A DNA stretch of 64,000 nucleotides from contig CAMVTO010000002.1 of assembly GCA_947170435.1 (NCBI GenBank), forward strand, positions 1 to 64,000, given 5' to 3'. The notes below the pieces were generated by a model, which worked only from the letters and a program-made list of their open reading frames with translations, was not told where the DNA came from and did no database searches. Made by a program: the position numbers and the translations under genes. The stretch comes from an uncultured Clostridia bacterium. Its GTDB lineage: Bacteria; Bacillota; Clostridia; Oscillospirales; Oscillospiraceae. Positions 48,962 through 58,376 of the stretch are shown in pieces (position 1 is the stretch's first letter; every line of letters begins with the position of its first letter).

Positions 48962-51697
48962 ATGAAGAAACTGAAAAAATCATTATCTCTCCTCTTAGCG
49001 CTCGTCATGGTACTCAGCTGCATGAGCGTCGGCGTGTTCGCGGACGGCTCTTCTGTCACTTTCAACAATGTGGTCTATGATTCGCTGGAAGCAGCAGTAA
49101 ATGTTGCAAACGGTGAACAGATTACTTTGGGTGAAGGAACATACACGCTTAATATTGCACATAATAACCAAATTACAAAGACAATCAATATTAAGGGTGC
49201 CGGCAAAGACAAAACAGTTATCAATGCACCCACTGCAGAAAACTGTTATGGCGGATTTACAAATATCGTGCTTGAGGACTTAACCATCGCATGTGATAAC
49301 TATAATTATCACAACTGGGCATATGTTGCTAACGCGACGTATAAAAACTGCAAGATTACCGGCCTCTTTACCAACTATGCTCCCACGGTAAAGTTTGAAA
49401 TGTGCGAGTTTGTACAGACGACAGACGATCAGTATAGCATCTGGACATATGCAGGTACGAATGTGACCTTCGATACCTGCACTTTTACGGCAAGCAAGAA
49501 CAGCAAAAGTGTCCTCTGCTATACTGAACAGGATCTTGGCAGTGTTGCAAAGATACAGTTTACGAACTGCTCGTTTTCCTGTAACAAGGAAGTGGAGAAG
49601 TCCGCTGTGATGATCAACCCGACTGCGTATGATAATGTGAACACCTATGTGGTTTCCTTCACAAACTGCAACGCTACGGGCTATGGCACGAACCAGATTG
49701 AGGATGTTGACGGTCTTGTCGGATTGAAGAAAACAGTCAAGGACAACATCACCATCACCATTGACGACACACAGGTCTATCCCGAGGTTGCCGCTCCCGC
49801 GGTTGCCACGATCGGCACCACCGAGTACCCGACGCTGGCTGCGGCTGTCGCGGCTGTCAATGCTGGCGAGACAAAAACCATCAAACTGCTGTCTGATGCT
49901 TCGGGTGCTGGTATTTTTGTCGAGGCTAACGGCAACAGAAACATTACCGTTGATTTCAATGGATACACCTACACCTGCACTGGCCCGGCTGTTGGTTCTA
50001 CTGGTACGGAGTCCCAAGCGTGGCATCTTGAAGAGGGTAACACCATTACCTTGAAAAACGGTACTGTAACAACCAGCACTCTTGAAGACTATTATACGAG
50101 TGGAAACGTGCATGGTGTTTTGATGATTATCCAGAACTACTGTGACCTTACTCTGGACCATATGACGGTTGACGGACAGCACATGTATTATAATGGCACA
50201 TATGCTTTGTCCAACAACAACGGGACAGTAAAGATCAAGGACACAACCATTACTCGCAGCAGGTACGGTAATGGTCCAATCGCTTTTGACGTCTGCCGTT
50301 ACAGCAGCTATCCCTCCGTCAATGTTACAGTTGAAGGCAACAGCGTGATCAATGGTAATATCGAATTTGACGTGGGTTCAGCTAATCCGAAAGATGGTGC
50401 GCATCTGTTCATTACCAGCGGTACGATCAATGGCCAGATTAAGCCGACCGAAAAGGGTGCAACGGCGTTGGCGGCTGACAATAGTAAAGCCTCCATCTCC
50501 ATCACCGGCGGCACGTTCAGCAGCGATCCCAGCGCGTATGTCGCCGCAGGCTACCTTGCCGTTGAGACGGTGCCGAACACCACTTGGGTCGTAAAGCATG
50601 CCACAACGACGTCCAGCACACCGGAGTCAACGGATAAGGGCAGCAGTGTTGTGGTCAATACCGCCACCGCAACCGAAGCAGCGGCTACTGCAACAGAGTA
50701 TTCCGTCACGGTTACGGCTAACCAGCAGGACCCCACCACCATCAGTCTGATTGACTCTGCTGAGGCCAGCGTGAGCAATATTGCCACAAGCTCCCTTGCG
50801 AGCGTTGTCAAGTCTCTGGTTGAACAGGTTGAGAGTCAGAATACGACGCTTTCAAATGATGGCTACTTCCAGATTGAGCTGAAGAAGAACGACAATGCTG
50901 ACATTGCTAGTGATAGCACGGCGACTGATGAAGTAATAACAGCCATTGGCGCCGCCGACGTTGTGTTTGACGTCTATCCTGAACTGGTTGCCTACGATGC
51001 CGATGACAACGTTGTCGCTTCCGCGAAGGTTAACAATGACCAGCTTGCGAGTGGCGCGTCATTTACGTTCTCGCTTGATCTCGGCGTCGAGTACGCCAGC
51101 AAAATCGTCACGCTGACGCACTATCACTATGACGAGACGTCTGGGACGTGGACGACGACCGTTCTCGGCGACTTCGCGACGGACAGTACCGGCAAGGTTT
51201 CCGGCATCACAATGAGCGAGTTCAGCTATATCGCGGCGAATGCCGGCGCATCGGTGGATTCTACCGAGTATGGCTATATTGATGAAGCGCAGATGAACCT
51301 GTACTCCTATCTGGACTTCCATGTAAAAATCCAGCTGACCCAGGCGGGCGTTGCTGCGGTTGGTAATGGCCTCTTGCTCTCCGTGATTTATGACAGCGAC
51401 CCTGATCAGAACGAAACCTACACGCTGAGTGATCTGACCGGAACAGATGGATTGTATGATATCGCGGTTCAGGTTCGGCCGAGACATTTGTATAAGGATG
51501 TTGCGTTCCAACTCATGAGCGCGGATCGTAATACAGTGTATCAGATGTGGAGTCCTGAAAGCGGAGAGGGGACAACCGCCTCTATTTCCCCCGACTATTA
51601 TCTGGATACAGTCCAGGGGTACGATGCTGTCATTTCGGCCTTGCATAGTTATGCTGATGCGGCGATTGATGTGTGGGGAGATGGCGTAACATATTGA
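48962..51697 (+). CDS. Large secreted surface protein, cassette 2
   Basis: 911 aa, ATG with AAAGGAAG. Signal peptide MKKLKKSLSLLLALVMVLSC...GVFA, close to that of the cassette 1 protein. Residues about 30-560 are Asn/Thr/Gly-rich with beta-helix character (FTNIVLEDLTI, YKNCKITGLF, ITGGTFSSDP). The part from about 570 to 760 (TATEYSVTVTANQQDPTTISL, VVFDVYPELVAYDADDN) parallels residues about 770-960 of the cassette 1 protein. No dockerin, SLH or LPXTG. Likely exported and held by the downstream SLH protein or released; ligand unknown. Confidence 0.82.
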   Translation: MKKLKKSLSLLLALVMVLSCMSVGVFADGSSVTFNNVVYDSLEAAVNVANGEQITLGEGTYTLNIAHNNQITKTINIKGAGKDKTVINAPTAENCYGGFTNIVLEDLTIACDNYNYHNWAYVANATYKNCKITGLFTNYAPTVKFEMCEFVQTTDDQYSIWTYAGTNVTFDTCTFTASKNSKSVLCYTEQDLGSVAKIQFTNCSFSCNKEVEKSAVMINPTAYDNVNTYVVSFTNCNATGYGTNQIEDVDGLVGLKKTVKDNITITIDDTQVYPEVAAPAVATIGTTEYPTLAAAVAAVNAGETKTIKLLSDASGAGIFVEANGNRNITVDFNGYTYTCTGPAVGSTGTESQAWHLEEGNTITLKNGTVTTSTLEDYYTSGNVHGVLMIIQNYCDLTLDHMTVDGQHMYYNGTYALSNNNGTVKIKDTTITRSRYGNGPIAFDVCRYSSYPSVNVTVEGNSVINGNIEFDVGSANPKDGAHLFITSGTINGQIKPTEKGATALAADNSKASISITGGTFSSDPSAYVAAGYLAVETVPNTTWVVKHATTTSSTPESTDKGSSVVVNTATATEAAATATEYSVTVTANQQDPTTISLIDSAEASVSNIATSSLASVVKSLVEQVESQNTTLSNDGYFQIELKKNDNADIASDSTATDEVITAIGAADVVFDVYPELVAYDADDNVVASAKVNNDQLASGASFTFSLDLGVEYASKIVTLTHYHYDETSGTWTTTVLGDFATDSTGKVSGITMSEFSYIAANAGASVDSTEYGYIDEAQMNLYSYLDFHVKIQLTQAGVAAVGNGLLLSVIYDSDPDQNETYTLSDLTGTDGLYDIAVQVRPRHLYKDVAFQLMSADRNTVYQMWSPESGEGTTASISPDYYLDTVQGYDAVISALHSYADAAIDVWGDGVTY

Positions 51698-51732
51698 TTT
51701 GCCCCTTTCGCTCAAAAAGAGGAGGAGATATA

Positions 51733-51858
51733 ATGAAAAAAAACTATGAAGATCCTAAGTTGGCAGTGGTGCAGTTTTCTGACGTGATTGTTACAAGCGA
51801 TTTGGACATCCAGCCGGAAGGTGACAGCCAACTTCCCTCTACTAAGTTTACACGCTGA
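51733..51858 (+). CDS. Short peptide, unrecognised
   Basis: 41 aa: MKKNYEDPKLAVVQFSDVIV...SQLPSTKFTR. AGGAGGAGA with ideal spacing before the ATG. It sits between the surface protein and the SLH gene. Short MKKxYExPK...VIxTS peptides recur in clostridia and resemble peptide precursors by layout, but I see no modification enzyme nearby. Function unknown. Confidence 0.65.
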   Translation: MKKNYEDPKLAVVQFSDVIVTSDLDIQPEGDSQLPSTKFTR

Positions 51859-51874
51859 GATTAATGACGTGAAG

Positions 51875-51904
51875 GAGGAGCGGGCATTACCGTGTCCGCT
51901 CCTC
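51875..51904 (+). promoter_or_regulatory. Hairpin occluding the ribosome site of the SLH gene
   Basis: GAGGAGCGG / CCGCTCCTC includes the GGAGGAG before GTG 51892 and spans that start, so it could limit translation. Confidence 0.5.
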
Positions 51905-52707
51905 AATTTATGAGGATGATAAACAATATGCGGAATGTTTTTCGATGCTGTCTTATGTTGATGGCATGCTTTGCGTTATTATTACCTGTTCGGGCAGATG
52001 ACAGTTCACTACCAACTGTGAGTTTTAAGCGGGAGGAATCGACAAGTCAGGAACAGTCTTTGCCTGTAGAAGTTCCCTCCCCTATCCCCGCGCCCTCTGG
52101 CGGCTCCGGCTTCGCGTCCCCCATCGTGAACAGCAAGGCCATCGAGATCCTGCTGGCCGACGGCACGTCCATCGTCCTGCCGTTCCTCGACGTGCCGCAG
52201 GACGCCTATTACACTGCGGCTGTCGCGTGGGCGTACAGCCATGACCCGCAGATCACCGGCGGCGTCAGCGCCGAGCGCTTTGACCCGCTGGGGACCTGCA
52301 CCCGCGGTCAGATGGTGACCTTCCTCTGGCGCGCGGCGGGCTGCCCCGAGCCGACCGGAACGGCGTCCGCGTTCTCTGACGTAGCGGCGGGGAGCTGGTA
52401 CGAAAAGGCGGTCGCGTGGGCGGTTGCGAACGGCATCACCGACGGCGTAGGCGGAGGCAGATTCGACCCGAACGGCATTGTGAACCGCGCGCAGGCGGTC
52501 ACGTTCCTGTACCGCGCCAAGGGCAAGCCCGCGGCAACGGCTGCGGAGAGCTTCACCGACGTTGGAAGCGGCGCGTACTACGCCGACGCGGTGGCGTGGG
52601 CGGTTGCGAACGGCGTCACGGACGGCGTGGGCAACAACAGCTTCGCGCCGAACGCGAACTGCGTCCGCGGCCAGACGGTCACGTTCCTGTACCGCGCGTA
52701 CAAGTAA
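51892..52707 (+). CDS. SLH-domain cell-surface protein
   Basis: Up to 271 aa. A hydrophobic signal (VFRCCLMLMACFALLLPVRA), a short Ser/Pro linker, then three SLH motifs (PFLDVPQDAYYTAAV, FSDVAAGSWYEKAV, FTDVGSGAYYADAV) filling most of the protein. The start is uncertain: GTG 51892 has the only ribosome site, though ATG 51910 or 51916 are possible. It is little more than an anchor and probably tethers another protein of cassette 2 to the wall. Confidence 0.88.
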   Translation: MSAPQFMRMINNMRNVFRCCLMLMACFALLLPVRADDSSLPTVSFKREESTSQEQSLPVEVPSPIPAPSGGSGFASPIVNSKAIEILLADGTSIVLPFLDVPQDAYYTAAVAWAYSHDPQITGGVSAERFDPLGTCTRGQMVTFLWRAAGCPEPTGTASAFSDVAAGSWYEKAVAWAVANGITDGVGGGRFDPNGIVNRAQAVTFLYRAKGKPAATAAESFTDVGSGAYYADAVAWAVANGVTDGVGNNSFAPNANCVRGQTVTFLYRAYK

Positions 52708-52716
52708 GGCGTACAT

Positions 52717-52748
52717 GGCGGGGAGCTTCGGCTCCTCGCCTGTTTTTT
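52717..52748 (+). terminator. Terminator of cassette 2
   Basis: GGCGGGGAGC-TTCG-GCTCCTCGCC followed by TGTTTTTT. Confidence 0.92.
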
Positions 52749-52767
52749 GCGTTGTTTGAGAGGCGTA

Positions 52768-52882
52768 CTACTTCGGCGGCAGCACGAAATAACCCGCTAC
52801 GCAGACGGAGACGATACGAAGCGTATCGCAGAGGATTTGAATGCGAGAGGCGTTACAACGAATTACGGCGGAAAGTTCCGCT
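52768..52882 (+). pseudogene. Serine-recombinase remnant
   Basis: The frame reads RYADGDDTKRIAEDLNARGV then TTNYGGKF, matching the recombinase domain of large serine recombinases, with no start and broken on the right by a hairpin. Relic of a lost mobile element. Confidence 0.5.
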
Positions 52883-52928
52883 CCACCAAGAAAAGAGACA
52901 CGCTTTTGCGTGTCTCTTTTCTTGGTGG
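52883..52928. repeat. 21-bp perfect inverted repeat / terminator
   Basis: CCACCAAGAAAAGAGACACGC, TTTT loop, and its exact complement. It cuts off the recombinase remnant. 52929-53098 has two more short hairpins (CCGCCGCT/AGCGGCGG, GCTTTCGC/GCGAAAGC) and no gene. Confidence 0.75.
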
Positions 52929-53098
52929 GGGCCGCCGCTTTCAGCGGCGGGGTTGATCAAATCCATCGAGAGGGGGACTACCATCCCATCTCGAGCTTGC
53001 CCAGATAGGCTTTCGCCACAGCGAAAGCGAATCCACCTTGACATTCCCCGCAACCGTGATAGAATACTCACACTATTTTCCAATAAAGGAGCGCAGTT

Positions 53099-53980
53099 AT
53101 GCTTCATAAAGCCCTGCAAAACAGATGGACGCGCCTTGCCATCGGCATCCTAGGCACGTTCATCAACGCCTTTGGCGTCAACTATTTCATCGTTCCGATG
53201 GGCCTTTTCAGCGGCGGTATCCTTGGCGTCAGCCAGCTGCTGCGCACGCTGATCACGCAGCGTGTTGCCGTGCCTGCAGGGGTGGATCTCGCCGGTATCC
53301 TGTATCTGGCGCTGAACCTGCCGCTCATATTGCTGGCGTGGAACGCGCTGGGCAGGATATTCGTGGTCCGAACGCTGATCTGTACGCTCAGCTCCTCGTT
53401 TTTCTACTCGATCCTGACCGCGCCCGCGACGCCGATTCTGGAAGAGCGTATCGCGTGCTGCCTTGTTGGCGGCATCATCGGCGGCTTTGGCTTGGGCCTG
53501 ACGCTGACCTGCGGCTGCTCCAGCGGAGGTCTGGACATTCTGGGCCTCTGGCTCACCAAGCGGGGCAGCCACTTTACGGTGGGGAGGTTCTCCGTCAGCT
53601 TCAACGTGGTGCTGTACTCGATCTGCGCGATTCTCTTTGACCTGCCCACCGCGCTCTACTCCGTGATCTATAACGTGATTTCGTCCTTTATGGTGGATCG
53701 CGCGCACCAGCAGGGCATCACTGTGCAGCTGATGATCTTTACCCGCGATGAGGACCCCGAGCTGCCCCAGCACATCATGCGCGAGCTCAACCGCGGCGTG
53801 ACCTATTGGGAGGGCATGGGCGCCTACACCGGCAAGCCGATCCGCGTCATGTGCGTCGCCGTCTCCAAGTTCGAGGTGGAGGACCTGCGCCGTATCGTCA
53901 CCGAGCTCGATCCGCACGCGTTCTTCATCGTGCAGGAGGGCGTGCGCATTGAGGGCAATTTCATACGGAAAATCGGATAA
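53099..53980 (+). CDS. YitT-family membrane protein
   Basis: 293 aa. Five or six TM helices in the first 180 residues (GILGTFINAFGVNYFIVPMGLFSGGILG is the typical YitT start; GCSSGGLDILGLWL is conserved), then a cytoplasmic DUF2179 domain (FTRDEDPELPQHIMRELNRGVTYWEGMGAYTG). TAAAGGAG before the ATG. Transport function of the family is unproved. Confidence 0.92.
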   Translation: MLHKALQNRWTRLAIGILGTFINAFGVNYFIVPMGLFSGGILGVSQLLRTLITQRVAVPAGVDLAGILYLALNLPLILLAWNALGRIFVVRTLICTLSSSFFYSILTAPATPILEERIACCLVGGIIGGFGLGLTLTCGCSSGGLDILGLWLTKRGSHFTVGRFSVSFNVVLYSICAILFDLPTALYSVIYNVISSFMVDRAHQQGITVQLMIFTRDEDPELPQHIMRELNRGVTYWEGMGAYTGKPIRVMCVAVSKFEVEDLRRIVTELDPHAFFIVQEGVRIEGNFIRKIG

Positions 53981-54009
53981 CATCCGGCACTTGTCTCGGC
54001 ATAAACCGA

Positions 54010-54049
54010 CACCCCGCTTGTTGGCAGTTCTGCCCAACAAGCGGGGTGT
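54010..54049. terminator. Bidirectional terminator
   Basis: CACCCCGCTTGTTGG / CCAACAAGCGGGGTG between convergent genes. Confidence 0.88.
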
Positions 54050-54101
54050 TGTTCGCTTTTTGCGATCAGCTCTTTTCGATTGCCGCGGTGTGTTTACCAG
54101 C

Positions 54102-55334
54102 TTACGCCTTGGGCTGAATCTTGCCGCCCTCCCACTTGGTCACGCAGAGGGAGCAGGAGATGTCGCCGGTAACGTTGAGGCAGGTACGGCCCATGTCGAA
54201 GAGACGGTCGACGCCGTAGATGATCATGATCATGTTGACGTCGATGCCCATCGCGGTCAGCACCATGGCGAGCATGATCATGCCGGCGCCCGGCGTGCCC
54301 GCCGTGCCGATGGAGGCGAGCGTCGCGGTGACGACGATGATGACCATTTGCCCGATCGTGAGGTGGATGCCGGAGCAAGTAGCGAGGAAGATCGTGGCAA
54401 CGCATTGATAGATCGCGGTGCCGTCCATGTTGACCGTTGCGCCCAGCGGCAGGACGAAGGAGGAGATGTCCTCTTCCGCGCCCAGCTTATCCGCGCACTC
54501 CTTGGAAACCGGCAGCGTCGCGGCGGAGGAGGTGGAGGTGAACGCGAAGATCATCGCAGGGCCGGCGCCCTTGAAGAAGGTCAGCGGGCTGACGCCGGCG
54601 AACGCCTTGGCGGAGAACGAGTACACCACAACGGCGTGGATGATGTAGCCGATGTAGGCGCACAGCAGCACCAGCGCGAGCGAGCCGAGGATGTTCGGTC
54701 CCTGCGTGGCGACGACCCAGGTCATCATGGCGAACACGCCGATGGGGCTGAGGCTGATGATGAAGGTCATCACCTTGTCGATGACGGCGTAAGCGCTGGA
54801 GACGAAGCTCTTGACGACGTTCGCCTTCTCGCCCGCGGCGAGGATGCCGCCGCCGAGCAGCAGGGAGATGATGATGACCTGCAGCATATCGGCGTTGACG
54901 AAGGCGGACCACATATTGCTCGGGAACATGGCGACGAGGGTATCCATGAAGTTCTGGCTGGTCTTACCCGTCCACTCGGCGTCCGCTGCCTTTTGCAGGA
55001 CGGGGAACAGACCGGCACCGTTGAAAATGTTTGCGAGCACCAGGCCAATGATGCAGGCGATGGCCGTGGTGACGAGGAAGTAGGCCACCGTTTTCCAGCC
55101 GACGGATCCGACCTTCTTCATGTCGCCCATGGAGATGATGCCGTCGATCATCGAGAGCAGCACCACCGGGACGACCAGGAACTTAAGCAGGTTGACAAAG
55201 ATTGTACCAAAGGGCTTCAGGTAACTGGCTGTGAAGTCTGCGAGCCCCGCGAAGTAGCAGATCAGACCGAGTATGATACCGGCAATCAGGGCGATCACGA
55301 TCTGCGTCGGCAGGCTCATTTTTTTCTTTTCCAT
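54102..55334 (-). CDS. Dicarboxylate/amino-acid:cation symporter (DAACS family)
   Basis: 410 aa. Hallmarks of the GltP/SstT/glutamate transporter family: serine-rich FTSTSSAATLP, the NMDGTAIYQ segment in TM7, and GTAGTPGAG. Eight TM helices with two re-entrant loops expected. I use the ATG at 55334 (MEKKKMSLP, GGAG upstream) rather than the ORF-track start. Na+- or H+-coupled uptake of glutamate, aspartate, C4-dicarboxylates or serine; the substrate is not assignable. Confidence 0.92.
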   Translation of the reverse strand: MEKKKMSLPTQIVIALIAGIILGLICYFAGLADFTASYLKPFGTIFVNLLKFLVVPVVLLSMIDGIISMGDMKKVGSVGWKTVAYFLVTTAIACIIGLVLANIFNGAGLFPVLQKAADAEWTGKTSQNFMDTLVAMFPSNMWSAFVNADMLQVIIISLLLGGGILAAGEKANVVKSFVSSAYAVIDKVMTFIISLSPIGVFAMMTWVVATQGPNILGSLALVLLCAYIGYIIHAVVVYSFSAKAFAGVSPLTFFKGAGPAMIFAFTSTSSAATLPVSKECADKLGAEEDISSFVLPLGATVNMDGTAIYQCVATIFLATCSGIHLTIGQMVIIVVTATLASIGTAGTPGAGMIMLAMVLTAMGIDVNMIMIIYGVDRLFDMGRTCLNVTGDISCSLCVTKWEGGKIQPKA

Positions 55335-55391
55335 TTTCCCACACGCTCCTATCTTAATATTCTGACGGCACACGTCCGTCAGGTTGGATAC

Positions 55392-55420
55392 AGCATAGCA
55401 CATTTATCCAAAATGTACAA
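55392..55420 (-). promoter_or_regulatory. Promoter of the symporter gene
   Basis: Minus strand TTGTAC, 17-bp spacer, TATGCT. The leader contains CTGACGG/CCGTCAG (55362-55382). Confidence 0.7.
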
Positions 55421-55536
55421 TGCTTATTGAAAAAATATATGATGAATTGGTGAACTTTATGAATGTTTTTCCTTCTTTGGCTGTTCCGCCCATGATATGT
55501 GCTGATTTTCCCCTGTTTCTTGGGTAAAATCCCATC

Positions 55537-55565
55537 TTGCATTTTCGCGCGTCATCCTTTATCCT
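55537..55565 (+). promoter_or_regulatory. Promoter of the uracil permease leader
   Basis: TTGCAT, 17-bp spacer, TATCCT, 29 bp before the leader ATG. Confidence 0.6.
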
Positions 55566-55594
55566 TAGAAAAAATCCGGCAAGGAGGTACACAC

Positions 55595-55675
55595 ATGACC
55601 CGTCTGCACGCTATGTCGCTGTTCCATGCCCTTGCTGTTTCCATTGGTAACGATATCGTTTTTATTCGTCGGTAG
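55595..55675 (+). CDS. Leader peptide of the uracil permease gene
   Basis: 26 codons: MTRLHAMSLFHALAVSIGND then IVFIRR. A perfect AAGGAGGT ribosome site. Its stop codon lies inside the ascending arm of an intrinsic terminator, and a T-rich stretch (CGTTTTTATTCG) just precedes that hairpin. The layout matches pyrBI-type attenuation, in which UTP-dependent polymerase pausing couples the ribosome to terminator formation. Confidence 0.65.
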   Translation: MTRLHAMSLFHALAVSIGNDIVFIRR

Positions 55676-55697
55676 TTTCTACCGGCGTTCTTTTTTA
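55667..55697 (+). terminator. Attenuator terminator before uracil permease
   Basis: CGTCGGTAG-ttt-CTACCGGCG (9 pairs with one U-G) then TTCTTTTTT. It overlaps the end of the leader ORF and precedes the permease ribosome site. Confidence 0.75.
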
Positions 55698-55731
55698 CCC
55701 ATCCACCCACTGACAGAGAAGGAGAGAAGAC

Positions 55732-57069
55732 ATGAAGAAACAACTCGGACAGGAAGCTATCTACGACGCGCGGGAGCTGGGCATGCCCCGCATGCTGGTG
55801 CTCGGTCTCCAGCACCTCTTCGCCATGTTCGGCGCAACCGTTCTGGTGCCCATCCTCGTGCAGGGCTACGGTCTGCCGCTGAGCATCCAGACCACGCTGC
55901 TCTTCGCCGGCCTCGGCACGCTGCTGTTCCACGTCTGCACCAAGTTCAAGGTGCCCGCGTTCCTCGGCTCGTCCTTTGCCTACCTCGGCGGCTTCGCGGC
56001 GGTGGCAAATCTCGACGCCGGCAAGTACGCCACCATGTCCCCCGACGACAAGCTGGCCTACGCCCTCGGCGGCATCGTGGTTGCCGGCCTTCTGTACCTC
56101 GTCCTCGCCCTGCTCTTTAAGGTGCTTGGCGCGTGGAAGGTCATGCGCTACTTCCCGCCCATCGTCACCGGACCCATGATCATCATGATCGGTCTCAACC
56201 TCGCGGGCAGCGCCATCGGCAACGCCAGCACCAACTGGGCGCTCGCGCTGGTCGCCATCGCAGTCATCATCGTCGCCAACATCTGGGGCAAGGGCATGGT
56301 CAAGATCATCCCGATCCTCCTCGGCGTTGTCGTGAGCTACATTGTCGCGCTGGTCTTCGGCCAGGTGGACTTCTCCGCCGTGCATGACGCGAGCCTGATC
56401 GGTCTCCAGAAAATCACCATTGCGAAGTTTGACATCACCTCCATCCTCGTCATGGCGCCCATCGCCATCGCCGCCATGATGGAGCACATCGGCGACGTGT
56501 CCGCCATTTCCTCCACCACCGGCAACAACTTCATCTCCGATCCGGGTCTGCACCGCACCCTCGTGGGCGACGGCCTTGCTACCGCGCTCGCCGGCTTCTT
56601 CGGCGGCCCGGCGAACACCACCTACGGCGAGAACACCGGCGTGCTGGCGCTCTCCCGCGTGTACGACCCCCGCGTGATCCGTCTCGCGGCGATCTACGCC
56701 ATCATCCTCTCCTTCTCTCCCAAGTTTGACGCGCTGGTCAACTCCATTCCCGCGGCGATCGTCGGCGGCGTCAGCTTCATCCTCTACGGCATGATCTCCG
56801 CGGTCGGCGTGCGCAACATCGTCGAGAATCGCGTCGACCTCACCAAGTCCCGCAACCTCATCATCGCGGCGGTGATGTTCGTCAGCGGCCTGGGCTTCAG
56901 CTCCACCGGCGGCCTGACCTTCATGGTCGGCGACGCGGCGGTGACCCTGACCGGCCTCGCCATCGCGGCGCTCGCCGGCGTGCTGCTCAACGCGCTGCTT
57001 CCCGGCAACGACTACGAGTTCGGCGCCACCGAGAACGCCGACAAGGCGGCGGATCTGGGGTCTTATTAA
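55732..57069 (+). CDS. uraA: Uracil permease (NCS2 family)
   Basis: 445 aa with about 14 TM segments. LGLQHLFAMFGATVLVPI near the N-terminus, GSSFAYLGGF, and the NCS2 signature around MEHIGDVSAISSTTG and GGPANTTYGENTGVLALSRV are those of uracil/H+ symporters rather than xanthine permeases. GGAGAGAAG before the ATG. Preceded by a leader peptide and attenuator, so expression is probably tied to pyrimidine supply. Confidence 0.93.
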   Translation: MKKQLGQEAIYDARELGMPRMLVLGLQHLFAMFGATVLVPILVQGYGLPLSIQTTLLFAGLGTLLFHVCTKFKVPAFLGSSFAYLGGFAAVANLDAGKYATMSPDDKLAYALGGIVVAGLLYLVLALLFKVLGAWKVMRYFPPIVTGPMIIMIGLNLAGSAIGNASTNWALALVAIAVIIVANIWGKGMVKIIPILLGVVVSYIVALVFGQVDFSAVHDASLIGLQKITIAKFDITSILVMAPIAIAAMMEHIGDVSAISSTTGNNFISDPGLHRTLVGDGLATALAGFFGGPANTTYGENTGVLALSRVYDPRVIRLAAIYAIILSFSPKFDALVNSIPAAIVGGVSFILYGMISAVGVRNIVENRVDLTKSRNLIIAAVMFVSGLGFSSTGGLTFMVGDAAVTLTGLAIAALAGVLLNALLPGNDYEFGATENADKAADLGSY

Positions 57070-57383
57070 GCCCTTTCAGGGCTTGCGGGAAATGCGCCCC
57101 CCATTTTCTTTCTAAGAAAGAAAACGGGCCGCGCCCGGTCCAAAAGAAAGTCGTGGGAGGGATTTCGATTTCCCTCCCACACCCTCCTTGAAACGACAAA
57201 AGGGAGAGGCTTGCGAGCCTCTCCCTTTTGTCGTTTTAGGGGAGTCCAGAGGGGGAATCGAAACCCCCTCTGGTGTTCTCTCTTTTGGCGGGTACCACCG
57301 TTTTCTCTCTCCAAAGAGAGAAAATGGGGGTCAATCCCCGCAGAGGGGTCGCAACTCTCCGCGCCGCGTGAAAGGCGGCAAAA
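57070..57383. other. Intergenic region with several long hairpins
   Basis: No gene. Holds GTGGGAGGGA/TCCCTCCCAC (57153-57180) and a 21-bp perfect stem AAACGACAAAAGGGAGAGGCT (57191-57236). Shorter complementary pairs such as TTTTCTTTCT/AGAAAGAAAA and TTTTCTCTCT/AGAGAGAAAA flank them. The long stem probably terminates both convergent genes; the rest looks like intergenic repeat sequence. Confidence 0.6.
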
Positions 57384-58316
57384 TCAATCCGCAAACATCG
57401 GCGTGGAAAGATACCGGTCGCCGGTATCGGGCAGCAGCACCACGATGGTCTTGCCCTTGTTCGCTGGACGCTTTGCCAGCTCCACGGCCGCCCAGACTGC
57501 CGCGCCGGAACTGATGCCCACCAGCACGCCTTCCGTGCGGCCGATACGTTTGCCGGTGGCAAAGGCGTTCTCATTCGTGACCGTCACGACTTCGCTGTAG
57601 AGCTTGGTGTCCAGAACCTCCGGCACAAAGCCCGCGCCGATCCCCTGGATTTTGTGGGAACCCGCCTTACCCTGGCTCAGCACAGGGGAGTCCGCCGGCT
57701 CGACGGCGACAAGCTGCACATCGGGATTCTGCTCGCGCAGGTACTTGCCTGTACCGGTCAGCGTGCCGCCGGTGCCGACGCCGGAAACAAAGATGTCCAC
57801 CTTGCCGTCGGTGTCGCGCCAGATCTCGGGGCCGGTGGTCTCATAGTGCGCCTGCGGGTTCGCGGGATTGACAAACTGTCCCGCCACGAAGCTGTTGGGG
57901 ATCTCCTTCGCCAGCTGCTCCGCTTTCTCGATGGCACCCTTCATGCCCTTTGCGCCCTCGGTGAGTTCCAGCTCCGCGCCATAGGCACGCATGAGCTGAC
58001 GGCGCTCCACGGACATCGTTTCAGGCATGACGATGATGGTGCGATAGCCCCGCGCGGCGGCGACGGCGGCAAGACCGATGCCGGTGTTGCCGGAGGTCGG
58101 CTCGATGATGGTGGAGCCGGGTTTGAGCTTGCCGCTCTTCTCGGCATCGTCGATCATCGCCTTGGCGATGCGATCCTTGACCGAGCCGGCGGGGTTCAAA
58201 TATTCGAGCTTGGCGAGGATCTTGGCCTGCAAGCCCTCCTCCCGCTCAATGTGGGTAAGCTCCAACAGCGGAGTATTGCCAATCAGCTGATCGGCGGAGG
58301 TGTAGATGTTCGTCAT
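57384..58316 (-). CDS. cysK: Cysteine synthase A (O-acetylserine sulfhydrylase)
   Basis: 310 aa. IGNTPLLEL at the start, the PLP lysine in [26 protein letters not shown] (phosphate/substrate loop), and [15 protein letters not shown]. It makes L-cysteine from O-acetylserine and sulfide, in the cytoplasm. Full length for CysK. Own promoter, single gene. Confidence 0.96.
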   Translation of the reverse strand: MTNIYTSADQLIGNTPLLELTHIEREEGLQAKILAKLEYLNPAGSVKDRIAKAMIDDAEKSGKLKPGSTIIEPTSGNTGIGLAAVAAARGYRTIIVMPETMSVERRQLMRAYGAELELTEGAKGMKGAIEKAEQLAKEIPNSFVAGQFVNPANPQAHYETTGPEIWRDTDGKVDIFVSGVGTGGTLTGTGKYLREQNPDVQLVAVEPADSPVLSQGKAGSHKIQGIGAGFVPEVLDTKLYSEVVTVTNENAFATGKRIGRTEGVLVGISSGAAVWAAVELAKRPANKGKTIVVLLPDTGDRYLSTPMFAD

Positions 58317-58347
58317 AACGACTGCTCCCTTTCCAAATGATGGCGTC

Positions 58348-58376
58348 AGTATAACCTATAAATCCTACAATGTCAA
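58348..58376 (-). promoter_or_regulatory. Promoter of cysK
   Basis: Minus strand TTGACA, 17-bp spacer, TATACT. Confidence 0.85.
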
